A stretch of DNA of 64,000 bases from NCBI GenBank assembly GCA_048266425.1, contig JBLWZN010000021.1, positions 11,482-75,481 on the forward strand, in the 5' to 3' direction. Both the position numbers and the translations under genes were made by a program. This document shows positions 9,135 through 17,520 of the stretch, piece after piece. Below the pieces are notes generated by a model that was not told the DNA's origin, made no database searches, and was given only the letters and a program-made list of their open reading frames with translations. The DNA comes from Cerina sp048266425. Its GTDB lineage: Bacteria; Bacteroidota; Bacteroidia; Flavobacteriales; Flavobacteriaceae. Position 1 is the first letter of the stretch, and every line of letters begins with the position of its first letter.

Positions 9135-9824
9135 ATGACAAACTTCGCCGATAGGGTAATCAGATTTAATAAGGAGCTCGAATTTTCTGCACCATTGTTC
9201 AATGGGATTCAGGCTATGAACCCATTTAAGGGTAACCCTGAAATTATTCCGATCATAGAAGCGTTTTACGGTAAATTTTACGGGGATAACAGGAAGAGAA
9301 AAATAATCCTGGGAATCAATCCCGGGAGGCTTGGGGCAGGGGTTACGGGAATTCCCTTTACGGATACTAAAAGATTGACCGAAAATTGTGGGATCGGGAT
9401 AGAATCGGTAAAATCGCACGAGCCGTCATCGGTTTTTATCTATGAGTTGATCGATGCCTATGGAGGCAGCACCAAATTTTACCAAGACTTTTACATCAAT
9501 TCGGTCTGTCCTTTGGGGTTTATCGAAAAGAATAAAAAGGGAAATTGGATAAACCGCAACTATTATGATTACAAGGAGCTTTTCCTGGAGACCAAACGTT
9601 TTATTATTGCAAGCCTTAAAAAGCAAATTGGATTTGGTATAGACACTTCTACCTGCTATGTTTTGGGGAAAAAGAATGCGGAATTTCTAAAGATCATAAA
9701 TGACGAACAGCATTTATTCGATGACATAATCGCATTCGACCATCCCAGGTATATCATCCAATACAAAATGAAGGAAATGGATAAATATGTTTCTGAATAT
9801 TTGGCCAAACTAAAAAAGGGCTAG
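9135..9824 (+). CDS. SMUG2-type uracil-DNA glycosylase family protein
   Basis: A 229-residue member of the uracil-DNA glycosylase superfamily, SMUG2 group. The first active-site motif is in ILGINPGRLGAGVTGIPFTD (about residues 57-76). The second, the His-containing loop, is AFDHPRY near residue 205. It is expected to excise uracil or deaminated bases in repair. The start at 9135 (MTNFADRV) is preferred to 9099 because homologues begin here and the extra residues have no match. It is a single gene with 115 bases of spacer on the left and 204 on the right. Confidence 0.85.
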   Translation: MTNFADRVIRFNKELEFSAPLFNGIQAMNPFKGNPEIIPIIEAFYGKFYGDNRKRKIILGINPGRLGAGVTGIPFTDTKRLTENCGIGIESVKSHEPSSVFIYELIDAYGGSTKFYQDFYINSVCPLGFIEKNKKGNWINRNYYDYKELFLETKRFIIASLKKQIGFGIDTSTCYVLGKKNAEFLKIINDEQHLFDDIIAFDHPRYIIQYKMKEMDKYVSEYLAKLKKG

Positions 9825-10028
9825 CCAAGGGATGCATTTTCCTAATTCGGAGGACGTATTGGAATTGTAGAGGAAACAATATATGGGGCTGGTAATTTGT
9901 GACCAAATACCCTTTGGATACTAGCTTTGGTAAATAGATTTATGTCTTAGGGATGTGGTATTTTCTCTACCGGTCGAACACTAATTAAACCTTTTTCGGC
10001 GTTTTAAGTCCAAGTAAAAAATACTGTT

Positions 10029-11102
10029 ATGAGGACTTTCCCGCTTTTTTGTCTTGTAATTCTTTTCGGATTGATGGGTTGTTCATCAGATTCTACCCCA
10101 ATAGAACCGGAACCCGAGGAGCCACAAACTTATTTTCCTCCAAAAGATTCGGATAATTGGGAAACGATCACAGCGGAAGAATTGAATTGGCACCCAGATC
10201 AATCGCAGCCCTTACTGGATTATTTGCAAGAAAAACACACCAAAAGTTTTATAATGCTTTACGATGGAAAAATCGTGGTGGAAAGCTATATGAACGGACA
10301 TAGTGCTACCCTACCTTGGTATTGGGCAAGCGCTGGAAAAACATTGACCTCTACCGTAACCGGGATTGCCCAGGACGAAGGTTTGTTGGATATCAATAAT
10401 AAAGTATCCGATTATTTGGGCACGGGATGGACCAGTGAATCCCTGGACAAAGAGAATCTGATACTTTGTAAAAATCTGCTCTCCATGGATTCTGGCCTGG
10501 ATGATAGCAAAGGCGATGATGTCTCTCCCGAAAATCTTTTCTACGTAGCGGATGCAGGGGACAGATGGGCGTACCACAACGTCTATGTAAAATTGCAGGA
10601 TGTTGTGGCACAGGCCAGTGACCAAAGCTGGAGCGAATATTTCAACAAAAAATTACGGGATCCTATAGGGATGACCGGCAGTTGGCTTCCCATGGACGAT
10701 TTAAGTGTTTATTGGAGCACCGCTAGGAGTATGGCTCGGTTTGGTTTGCTCGTTTATGCCAAAGGCAAATGGGAGTCGACGCAGATCGTTTCGGAAGATT
10801 ACCTGTCGCAGGCAACGAACACATCCCAAGAGATAAACAAGGCCTATGGCTATTTGTGGTGGCTCAATGGCAAGTCCTCCTTTCATTTGCCCGCAACGCA
10901 GATTCAATTTTCGGGGGAATTGATTCCAAATGCACCCGACGACATGTTTGCGGCCTTGGGCAAGAACGACCAAAAAATATATGTGGTCCCCAGTAAAAAG
11001 TTGGTAATCATCAGAATGGGAGACTCCGCTGAAGGCACCAATTTTGCCCTTTCGGATTTTGATGACGAACTTTGGGCAAAGATCAATGCTTTTATTGATT
11101 AA
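10029..11102 (+). CDS. Lipoprotein serine hydrolase (beta-lactamase/class C family)
   Basis: A 357-residue protein with a lipoprotein signal (LMG-C18-SS) and the serine beta-lactamase/penicillin-binding fold. The S101-A-G-K104 motif carries the nucleophile and general base, and Y182-H-N184 is the second motif. A Pro/Glu-rich linker follows the lipid anchor (residues 24-36). It most likely sits on the outer membrane or periplasmic face and hydrolyses an ester or amide; resistance to beta-lactams should not be assumed from the fold. It stands alone between two spacers of 150-200 bases. Confidence 0.88.
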   Translation: MRTFPLFCLVILFGLMGCSSDSTPIEPEPEEPQTYFPPKDSDNWETITAEELNWHPDQSQPLLDYLQEKHTKSFIMLYDGKIVVESYMNGHSATLPWYWASAGKTLTSTVTGIAQDEGLLDINNKVSDYLGTGWTSESLDKENLILCKNLLSMDSGLDDSKGDDVSPENLFYVADAGDRWAYHNVYVKLQDVVAQASDQSWSEYFNKKLRDPIGMTGSWLPMDDLSVYWSTARSMARFGLLVYAKGKWESTQIVSEDYLSQATNTSQEINKAYGYLWWLNGKSSFHLPATQIQFSGELIPNAPDDMFAALGKNDQKIYVVPSKKLVIIRMGDSAEGTNFALSDFDDELWAKINAFID

Positions 11103-11255
11103 CCTCGGTTTCTGTCCAATTCCCTATTCTACCTAAGCACACTTTTCTGCCTTTACTCCTGCAAGATCATTTCAAGGGGTTTGGCGTATCTTCCCATGTT
11201 ACTTAATGGGCTCGTTTAGTCTTTTTGCGATACTTTTGGCTTAACTTGACACGAG

Positions 11256-12482
11256 ATGAAGATCACTACTTTCAACGCGTTCAAAAGCCGGAATTTCCGA
11301 TTGTTTTTTATTGGGCAATCTACTTCCCTAGTGGGTACATGGATGCAAAAGACGGCGGTGAGCTGGGTGATATATTCCCTCACCCAGTCCAAGTTTATGT
11401 TGGGAATTACCGTCTTTGCCACCTTGTTCCCCACAGCGGTATTTTCGTTGTTCGGGGGCATCGTTGCAGACCGTTTCAACAAGCATAGGGTCTTATTGTT
11501 TACTCAGGTGGCCTCCTTGATACAGGCATTGCTGCTTGCCTTGGCTATTATTTATTTTCGTCAATACTCCGTTTGGATCATTATTGGCCTGAGTGTAGTG
11601 CTGGGAATCATTAACGGCTTTGATGTTCCTGCCCGGCAATCCTTGGTTCGGGAAATGGTCGATGATGACAAGGACCTTCCCAATGCCGTTGCACTGAATT
11701 CCTCCATGGTCAATCTTTCCAAACTTATTGGCCCGGCCTTGGCGGGATTTGTATTGGAAAGTTTTGGTGACGAGATTTGTTTTGGCCTCAATGCCATTAG
11801 CTTTGCGCCGGTCATAATATCCCTTTCGATGATGAAACTTCCAAAACACATATCAAAACCAAAGAGCGAGAGAAACCTAAAGGTCGAATTTAAGGAGTCC
11901 CTGGCTTATATAAAGGGTTCTCCGGAAGTGGGCTCGATCATTATCTTTGTTTCGCTTATGGCATTATTGGTTTTGCCCTTTTCGACCTTGACCCCGGTTT
12001 TTGCCAAGGATGTTTTTATGGGCAGCGCGGCTACACTTGGCACCTTGGACGGCATTATAGGGCTCGGGGCGTTTTTGGGCGCCATATTTCTGGCATCTTT
12101 AAAGGAAAGTGCTGATTTGGGCTGGGTGCTGGCCATAAATTCCGCGGTCTTCGGGGTTGGACTTATCTTGTTTTCGCAAACTACGGTCTTTCCCTTGGCC
12201 CTGTTGTTTATAGCTATAGGATCGTTTGGGATGATGTCCGTACGTACCGTTACCAATACCATAATGCAATTACGTGCCCCGTACGATCTTAGGGGAAGGG
12301 TGATCAGCATATATGTTCTCGTAGTGACGGCCTTGGTGCCGATCGGCAGTCTGTTGGTGGGCGCAGTTTCCCATTATATCGGTGCAGCGACAACCGTTTT
12401 GGTGGAGGGGGTCATAGGCATTATCATCGCATTGATCTATAGTCGTTATCTCTACAAGAAGAGGGTTTTAAAGAATCCTTAG
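11256..12482 (+). CDS. MFS transporter (EntS/MFS_3-like exporter)
   Basis: A 408-residue transporter with twelve predicted helices. The N-terminus FNAFKSRNFRLFFIGQSTSLVGTWMQ is typical of the MFS_3 group that includes enterobactin exporter EntS. The loop 2-3 motif is GGIVADRFNKHRVL and another conserved stretch is DVPARQSLVREMV. It probably exports a small molecule, perhaps a siderophore-like compound, with proton coupling; the substrate is unknown. A small outer-membrane protein gene starts 48 bases downstream on the same strand. Confidence 0.88.
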   Translation: MKITTFNAFKSRNFRLFFIGQSTSLVGTWMQKTAVSWVIYSLTQSKFMLGITVFATLFPTAVFSLFGGIVADRFNKHRVLLFTQVASLIQALLLALAIIYFRQYSVWIIIGLSVVLGIINGFDVPARQSLVREMVDDDKDLPNAVALNSSMVNLSKLIGPALAGFVLESFGDEICFGLNAISFAPVIISLSMMKLPKHISKPKSERNLKVEFKESLAYIKGSPEVGSIIIFVSLMALLVLPFSTLTPVFAKDVFMGSAATLGTLDGIIGLGAFLGAIFLASLKESADLGWVLAINSAVFGVGLILFSQTTVFPLALLFIAIGSFGMMSVRTVTNTIMQLRAPYDLRGRVISIYVLVVTALVPIGSLLVGAVSHYIGAATTVLVEGVIGIIIALIYSRYLYKKRVLKNP

Positions 12483-12530
12483 TTTCTTATCTTTGATTCT
12501 AAGTTTAATTCACTTTAATAACAAAAGCTC

Positions 12531-13109
12531 ATGAAAAATTTTATGTTGATTGCTTTGCTTTCTATCGTATTCCTAGGAGGTGTCAATGCCCAGAATATCC
12601 ACTTTGGGGTTAAGGGGGGCTTAAATTTGGCCAATATAAACGGGGATTATACGGAAGACTTGAAGACAAGGACTTCCTTCCATGTTGGGGGTTTGGCTGA
12701 GATCCTGGTGCTCGATCAGCTTTACTTCCAACCCGAACTACTTTATAGTGCCCAAGGGGCAAAAGGGGATAATATGGATGCTACCATTAAACTGGATTAT
12801 ATCCAAGTTCCGATCATGGCCAAATACTTTTTGATCGACAATCTAAGTATGGAACTTGGGCCACAATTGAGTTTTTTGGTGAACAGTGATTTTGAGTTTG
12901 ATGGGGATCCCTCTGTATCGATAGATTCCAAGGATATTTATAAAAAAATGGATTTCGGACTTAATTTCGGCCTTAGTTATAAACTGAACAAAATATTTTT
13001 CAGTGGCAGATATAACCTGGGCCTGACACAAATTTTGGAGGGCGACCTGGGAGATGAGGTAATTCAGCACAACAGGGGCTTCCAATTTTCCGTGGGGTAT
13101 CTATTTTGA
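12531..13109 (+). CDS. PorT-family outer-membrane beta-barrel protein
   Basis: A 192-residue protein with a clear signal peptide (hydrophobic core then VNAQ). The mature part is an eight-strand-type barrel with the usual opening HFGVKGGLNLANINGDY and a terminal aromatic residue (GYLF). It belongs to the outer membrane beta-barrel (porin/PorT-like) group common in Bacteroidota; no specific role is known. It follows the MFS gene closely and converges with argH, ending 13 bases before the argH stop. Confidence 0.85.
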   Translation: MKNFMLIALLSIVFLGGVNAQNIHFGVKGGLNLANINGDYTEDLKTRTSFHVGGLAEILVLDQLYFQPELLYSAQGAKGDNMDATIKLDYIQVPIMAKYFLIDNLSMELGPQLSFLVNSDFEFDGDPSVSIDSKDIYKKMDFGLNFGLSYKLNKIFFSGRYNLGLTQILEGDLGDEVIQHNRGFQFSVGYLF

Positions 13110-13122
13110 AAAAGGACCTAAA

Positions 13123-14412
13123 TTAGGACCCACTTAATTCTTTCTCCATCTTTGCACGTATTTCTTCCAAACATAAATTGCCAAGGCTACCTTCATGGGT
13201 GTGCTTAATGTCCCGTTTTGGCGAGAAAGTCCCTTCGTTTATTTCCTGTCCCATTTTTTTATAGGCGTCTCGAAATGGCATTCCACTAAGCACTAGCTCG
13301 TTTAGGGTATCCACACTAAAGAGATAGTCGTATTTGGGATCTTCCAAAATATCCTTTTTCACCCGTATTTCCCTTAGGCTAAAGGTCAAAATTTCCAAAC
13401 AGGCCTTGAGATCTTGAATGGCAGGGACGATAACTTCCTTTACTAACTGTAAATCCCGGTGATAGCCACTGGGCAAGTTATTGGTGATTAAAATAAGCTG
13501 ATTTGGTACCGTTTGGATCTTGTTGCATTTTGCCCGGATCAGTTCAAAAACATCGGGGTTTTTCTTGTGTGGCATAATGCTCGACCCTGTGGTCAGTTCA
13601 TCAGGAAAGGAAATGAAGTTAAAGTTTTGGCTCATATAAAGGCAAATGTCCATGGCCATTTTGGAGAGGGTGGCCGCAATACTGCTCATTCCAAAGGCCG
13701 TTGCCTTTTCCACTTTGCCCCTCCCCATTTGGGCGGCTACCACATTGTATTTCAAGGTCTCAAATCCCATTTCCTTGGTGGTGAAACCTCGGTCTATAGG
13801 AAAAGAACTTCCGTAGCCCGCGGCACTGCCCAACGGATTTTGGTCGGCCACCTTGTAGGCAGCATTTAGGAAATATAGATCGTCTACCAAGCTTTCCGCA
13901 TAGGCCGAGAACCAAAGTCCAAAGGAGGAGGGCATGGCAATCTGCAAATGGGTATACCCGGGCAACATAACGGATTTGTACTTGTCGGCCAAATTTAACA
14001 GCAGATCGAATAACGCCTTGGTCAGTTCCCTAATTTCAGTCAGCTCATTTTTAAGATAGAGGTGCATGGCAACCAAAACTTGGTCGTTTCGGGAACGCGC
14101 GGTGTGAATCTTTTTACCCGTATCCCCTAATTTTTCCGTGAGCAAAAACTCTATTTTGGAATGCATGTCCTCAAAGGAATCTTCGATGGTAAAGATGCCA
14201 TTTTCAATGGTTTTTCCTATGTTGTCCAGCTCTTGTACGAGGGCATCGGTCTCCTTGCCTGTGAGCAAACCGATCTTCCCCAACATTTTTGCATGTGCTT
14301 TGGAGGCGATCACATCGTATTTTGCCAAAAACAGATCCAGTTCCCTGTCATTGCCCACTGTAAAATGGTCTATTTTCTTGTCCGTACTAAATCCTTTATC
14401 CCAGAGTTTCAT
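13123..14412 (-). CDS. argH: Argininosuccinate lyase
   Basis: A 429-residue fumarase/aspartase-superfamily enzyme that makes arginine and fumarate from argininosuccinate, the last step of the pathway. It has the superfamily signature TGSSIMPHKKNPDVFELIR and the conserved HTARSRNDQVLVAMHLY and GYTHLQIAMP stretches. It is the distal gene of the arginine cluster, 253 bases after argE. That gap contains a palindromic repeat (14431-14453) and other C/G-rich inverted repeats directly in front of the gene. Confidence 0.97.
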   Translation of the reverse strand: MKLWDKGFSTDKKIDHFTVGNDRELDLFLAKYDVIASKAHAKMLGKIGLLTGKETDALVQELDNIGKTIENGIFTIEDSFEDMHSKIEFLLTEKLGDTGKKIHTARSRNDQVLVAMHLYLKNELTEIRELTKALFDLLLNLADKYKSVMLPGYTHLQIAMPSSFGLWFSAYAESLVDDLYFLNAAYKVADQNPLGSAAGYGSSFPIDRGFTTKEMGFETLKYNVVAAQMGRGKVEKATAFGMSSIAATLSKMAMDICLYMSQNFNFISFPDELTTGSSIMPHKKNPDVFELIRAKCNKIQTVPNQLILITNNLPSGYHRDLQLVKEVIVPAIQDLKACLEILTFSLREIRVKKDILEDPKYDYLFSVDTLNELVLSGMPFRDAYKKMGQEINEGTFSPKRDIKHTHEGSLGNLCLEEIRAKMEKELSGS

Positions 14413-14430
14413 GAATTGGTTGCTTTTTTT

Positions 14431-14453
14431 TATTCTCGCGCAGGCGGGAATCT
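14431..14453. repeat. Intercistronic palindromic repeat, copy 1
   Basis: TATTCTCGCGCAGGCGGGAA followed by TCT, just upstream of argH. It is related to the copies at 20439-20462 and 21447-21471: all carry an imperfect inverted repeat around CCCG and end in GGGA(A/G)TCT. A second C-rich inverted repeat lies at about 14505-14530. Confidence 0.5.
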
Positions 14454-14665
14454 AATTAATATTTTATCGATTTTTTTTTGAGATGTAAACCATCGATTAC
14501 ATCCCCCTTAATCCCCCTTCAAAGAGGGAATCCCAAATAATAACCTTTAGGTATTTGACTTTTGAGCTTTAATTTGATACTTGAGCTTGAACTTTGTTTT
14601 TGTCTATGTTCTCTTTTCTAATCAAGAAACCCCGTCTTGGTTCCTTTTTCTTGCCCCTTGTCTCT

Positions 14666-15730
14666 TCACAAAAGAAAGCCCTCCAATATTTTGATATACA
14701 AATCTATTCCCTCTTCAATTTCGGCTACATAGATATACTCGTCCGCCGAATGGGAACGGGTACTGTCACCCGGACCCAATTTTAGGGATTGGCAGGTCAA
14801 GCATGCCTGATCGGACAGGGTAGGGGAGCCGTAAGTGCTTCTTCCCAATGCGATTCCCGACTGTACCAACGGATGATCTTTATTGATCGAGGACGAATTG
14901 AGACGTAAAGAACGCGCCTTCATTTCACAAGGAGCCTCGGCTGTCAAAATATCCGAAATTTCCTTGTTGGTGTACCGATCGTTTACCCGTACGTCAATGA
15001 CCAAATCCACTTGTGCTGGGACCACGTTGTGCTGGCTACCCCCGTTGATCTGGGTCACCGTAAGCTTTACTTCGCCGAGCGCTGCGGAAACCTTTTCAAA
15101 TTTAAAATTTTTAAACCATTCCAGTACTGGGATGGTATTGTAGATACTGTTGTCGTTATTGGGATGTGCCGCGTGGGAGGGAGTGCCCTTTACTGCGGCA
15201 TCGAACACTACCAGTCCTTTTTCGGCAATGGCCAAATTCATCAAGGTGGGTTCGCCCACAATGGCCACATCGATTTTGGGCAATAGGGGCAGCATACTGT
15301 TCAGACCATTGGGACCCGAACTTTCCTCTTCGGCGGAAGCCACTATAATTATATTGTGGTTCAGGTTTTCGGCGGAATAAAAGTAGGTGAAGGTGGCAAT
15401 TAAGGACACCAGACATCCCCCGGCATCGTTGCTGCCCAAACCAAAAAGTTTTCCGTCCTCAACATGGGGGCGGAAGGGGTCTTTGGTGTAGGCCGTATTT
15501 GGCTTTACGGTATCGTGGTGCGAATTCAGGAGAAGGGTAGGCTTGCTTTCGTCAAAATATTTGTTGAAGGCATAAACGTTGTTCTTTTCCCTCTTATGTG
15601 GAATACCATGCGATCGAAACCAGTCCTCTATTATTGCAGCCGTTTCATTCTCTTCGGATGAGAAGGATTGGGTAGCAATGAGCTTTTTAAGCAGGTCAAT
15701 GGCCTTTTCCGTAAGTATTTTTTGTTGCAT
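14666..15730 (-). CDS. argE: M20 deacylase of the arginine pathway (N-acylcitrulline/N-acetylornithine deacetylase)
   Basis: A 354-residue M20-family metallohydrolase. Metal ligands appear in NSHHDTVKP, LGSNDAGGCLVSL, ASAEEESSGPNG and VGEPT. In pathways that use N-acylornithine carbamoyltransferase this enzyme removes the acyl group from N-acylcitrulline, so it should act after argF' and before argG, not on acetylornithine. It lies 212 bases after argB; the gap holds a hexanucleotide tandem repeat. Whether it removes acetyl or succinyl depends on the chemistry of the pathway here. Confidence 0.9.
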   Translation of the reverse strand: MQQKILTEKAIDLLKKLIATQSFSSEENETAAIIEDWFRSHGIPHKREKNNVYAFNKYFDESKPTLLLNSHHDTVKPNTAYTKDPFRPHVEDGKLFGLGSNDAGGCLVSLIATFTYFYSAENLNHNIIIVASAEEESSGPNGLNSMLPLLPKIDVAIVGEPTLMNLAIAEKGLVVFDAAVKGTPSHAAHPNNDNSIYNTIPVLEWFKNFKFEKVSAALGEVKLTVTQINGGSQHNVVPAQVDLVIDVRVNDRYTNKEISDILTAEAPCEMKARSLRLNSSSINKDHPLVQSGIALGRSTYGSPTLSDQACLTCQSLKLGPGDSTRSHSADEYIYVAEIEEGIDLYIKILEGFLL

Positions 15731-15872
15731 GTTATGTCATTTCAATTTGGAACAGGTAAAATTCTAGAGCGATATATTTCGGTGTGCCAGAAATTCTTTC
15801 TGTTTGGAGCCAAAAACAAAATTTTGAAAAGGGTGCTTTTGGTTTTTTATGATTTGATTTTTTATTTTTTTT

Positions 15873-15944
15873 CTAACCTCTAACTCTAACTCTAACTCTA
15901 ACTCTAACTCTAACTCTAACTCTAACCTCTAACCTCTAACCTCT
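15873..15944. repeat. TAACTC hexanucleotide tandem repeat array
   Basis: Seven tandem TAACTC units (15881-15922) flanked by 7-base TAACCTC variants, one on the left and three on the right. The right end reaches the argB stop codon at 15943-15945. It fills the argB-argE gap and looks like a slippage-prone microsatellite. Confidence 0.95.
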
Positions 15945-16722
15945 ATAATGTTATTGTTGTAAACAAGGTCGATGTTGGTCGAAGCATGGAAATGTCGCCG
16001 ATACATACTTTGTTCACCTTTTTTTGCAGGGCGTGGAAGCAGTTTTCCAATTTGGGCAACATGCCGTCCGCAATGATTTTTTTCTGTAACAAATCCTGAT
16101 AGCTGTTGGAATCTATGTTTTTTATGACCGAATCTTCATCAGAGATATCCAACAGAACCCCCTTTTTTTCAAAGCAATAATACAGGATGGTCCTGTATGT
16201 TTCGCTCATACCTATAGCTATCTCCGAAGCAATGGTGTCTGCATTGGTGTTGAACAATTGTCCCTTTCCATCGTGGGTGATGGCACAGAAAACCGGAGTG
16301 AAACCACCTTGGAGCAAACTCTCAATGTTTTTGGCGTTCACGGATTCCACATCCCCAACGAATCCGAAATCGACCTCGCCCACGGGCCTTTTGTGGGCCT
16401 TTATGGTATTTGCGTCAGCACCGCTAAGTCCTATGGCATTGCACCCATGGGCCTGCAATTGGGCGACTATATTTTTATTGGCCAACCCCCCGTAGACCAT
16501 GGTGGTGATCTCCAGGCTTTGGGCATCGGTAATTCGACGGCCGTTGACCATTTGGGCTTTTATACCTAATTTATTTCCCAGTTCCGTGGCCAGTTTCCCT
16601 CCCCCATGGACCAAGATCTTGGGACCTTTCAATTCGGAGAAGTATTGAAGGAACTTGGTTAGTTCGGTGGTGTTCTCTATGACGTTGCCGCCAATTTTTA
16701 CTATGGAAAGGATTTGTTTCAT
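15943..16722 (-). CDS. argB: Acetylglutamate kinase (N-acylglutamate kinase)
   Basis: A 259-residue amino-acid kinase that phosphorylates N-acylglutamate. Visible motifs are VKIGGNVIEN near the N-terminus, KILVHGGGKLATELG (about residues 35-49), the NGRRITDAQSLEI substrate stretch and GLSGADANTIKAHKR. The length fits the short ArgB form without an N-terminal arginine-sensing helix, so feedback inhibition by arginine is less likely at this step; this is an inference from length. It lies 21 bases after the SDR gene. Its stop codon is embedded in the right edge of the TAACTC repeat array. Confidence 0.95.
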   Translation of the reverse strand: MKQILSIVKIGGNVIENTTELTKFLQYFSELKGPKILVHGGGKLATELGNKLGIKAQMVNGRRITDAQSLEITTMVYGGLANKNIVAQLQAHGCNAIGLSGADANTIKAHKRPVGEVDFGFVGDVESVNAKNIESLLQGGFTPVFCAITHDGKGQLFNTNADTIASEIAIGMSETYRTILYYCFEKKGVLLDISDEDSVIKNIDSNSYQDLLQKKIIADGMLPKLENCFHALQKKVNKVCIGDISMLRPTSTLFTTITL

Positions 16723-16743
16723 TTTTTTGGAACATTCTTGGGT

Positions 16744-17496
16744 TTAAGCATTCAAAATACCACCATCGATATTAATTGTACTTCCGGTTATCCACGATGC
16801 GTCATCAGAAACTAGAAAAAGGGCCAGTTTTGCGATATCTTCAGGGGTCCCTAATCGTTGCAACAAGGTCATTTTTTTCGCGTTCCCAACGGCTGACTCG
16901 GGATTTTCGAAGGCTATGGCCGAATCGTGCAATAGGGGGGTGTCCACTGGTCCAGGACATATAGCGTTGACCCGCAATTTTGGCCCATAATCCACCGCCA
17001 ACTGCTTCATTAAGGCTACGGAGGCTGCTTTTGAGGCACAATATGCCGGATGGTTCGGAAAACTCTTGAAAGCCGCTATGGAGGCATTGATCAAAATATT
17101 TCCACTTTTGCTTTCCGAAAGATAGGGAATTGCAAATTTTGATAAATAGAAAATAGCGCTGAGATTTGTTTCCAATGTTTTGTGCCAAGTTTCAACGGAT
17201 AGGTCTACAACATTGCCAAGGCCTAAAACCCCTGCATTAATCGATAGAATATCCAGTCTGCCAAAATTTGAGATCGCCGCTTGGACCAGTTCCTTATTAT
17301 GTTGGGCAGTACTAACATCGCCTTGGATAAAAACGGAATTTTTCAATTTTTTCTCCAAGGCCGATCCCTTTTCTTTATTTCTTCCAGAGAGGATCAGTTG
17401 GGCTCCCGAGGCTGCAAACGTTTCCGATATGGCCCTGCCCATCCCTCCGGTGGCCCCGGTGATAATACAAACCTTATCTTTCAATTTATTGGGCAT
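16744..17496 (-). CDS. SDR-family oxidoreductase inside the arginine cluster
   Basis: A 250-residue classical short-chain dehydrogenase. The cofactor loop is ITGATGGMGRA, SINAG is the structural NAG-type motif, the catalytic Tyr-Lys pair is YCASK, and the C-terminus has the DGG motif (NIDGGILNA). It is NAD(P)H-dependent with an unknown substrate. It lies 24 bases after argF' and 21 before argB, so it is co-transcribed with arginine genes although no step of arginine synthesis needs an SDR. A role in a side reaction or an unrelated passenger are both possible. Confidence 0.88.
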   Translation of the reverse strand: MPNKLKDKVCIITGATGGMGRAISETFAASGAQLILSGRNKEKGSALEKKLKNSVFIQGDVSTAQHNKELVQAAISNFGRLDILSINAGVLGLGNVVDLSVETWHKTLETNLSAIFYLSKFAIPYLSESKSGNILINASIAAFKSFPNHPAYCASKAASVALMKQLAVDYGPKLRVNAICPGPVDTPLLHDSAIAFENPESAVGNAKKMTLLQRLGTPEDIAKLALFLVSDDASWITGSTINIDGGILNA

Positions 17497-17520
17497 AATA
17501 TCTGCGGTATATTTTGAAGC

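Noticed and set aside
10029..11102. Antibiotic-resistance beta-lactamase
   Set aside because: The SxxK and YxN motifs define the fold family only; the lipoprotein anchor and lack of resistance context make a generic hydrolase more likely.
14138..14481. Frames of about 100 codons on the plus strand antisense to argH
   Set aside because: They are shadows of the strongly conserved argH reading frame, with no own start signal or recognised protein.
15873..15944. CRISPR-like or telomere-like array
   Set aside because: The repeat unit is 6-7 bases without spacers, so it is a simple microsatellite.
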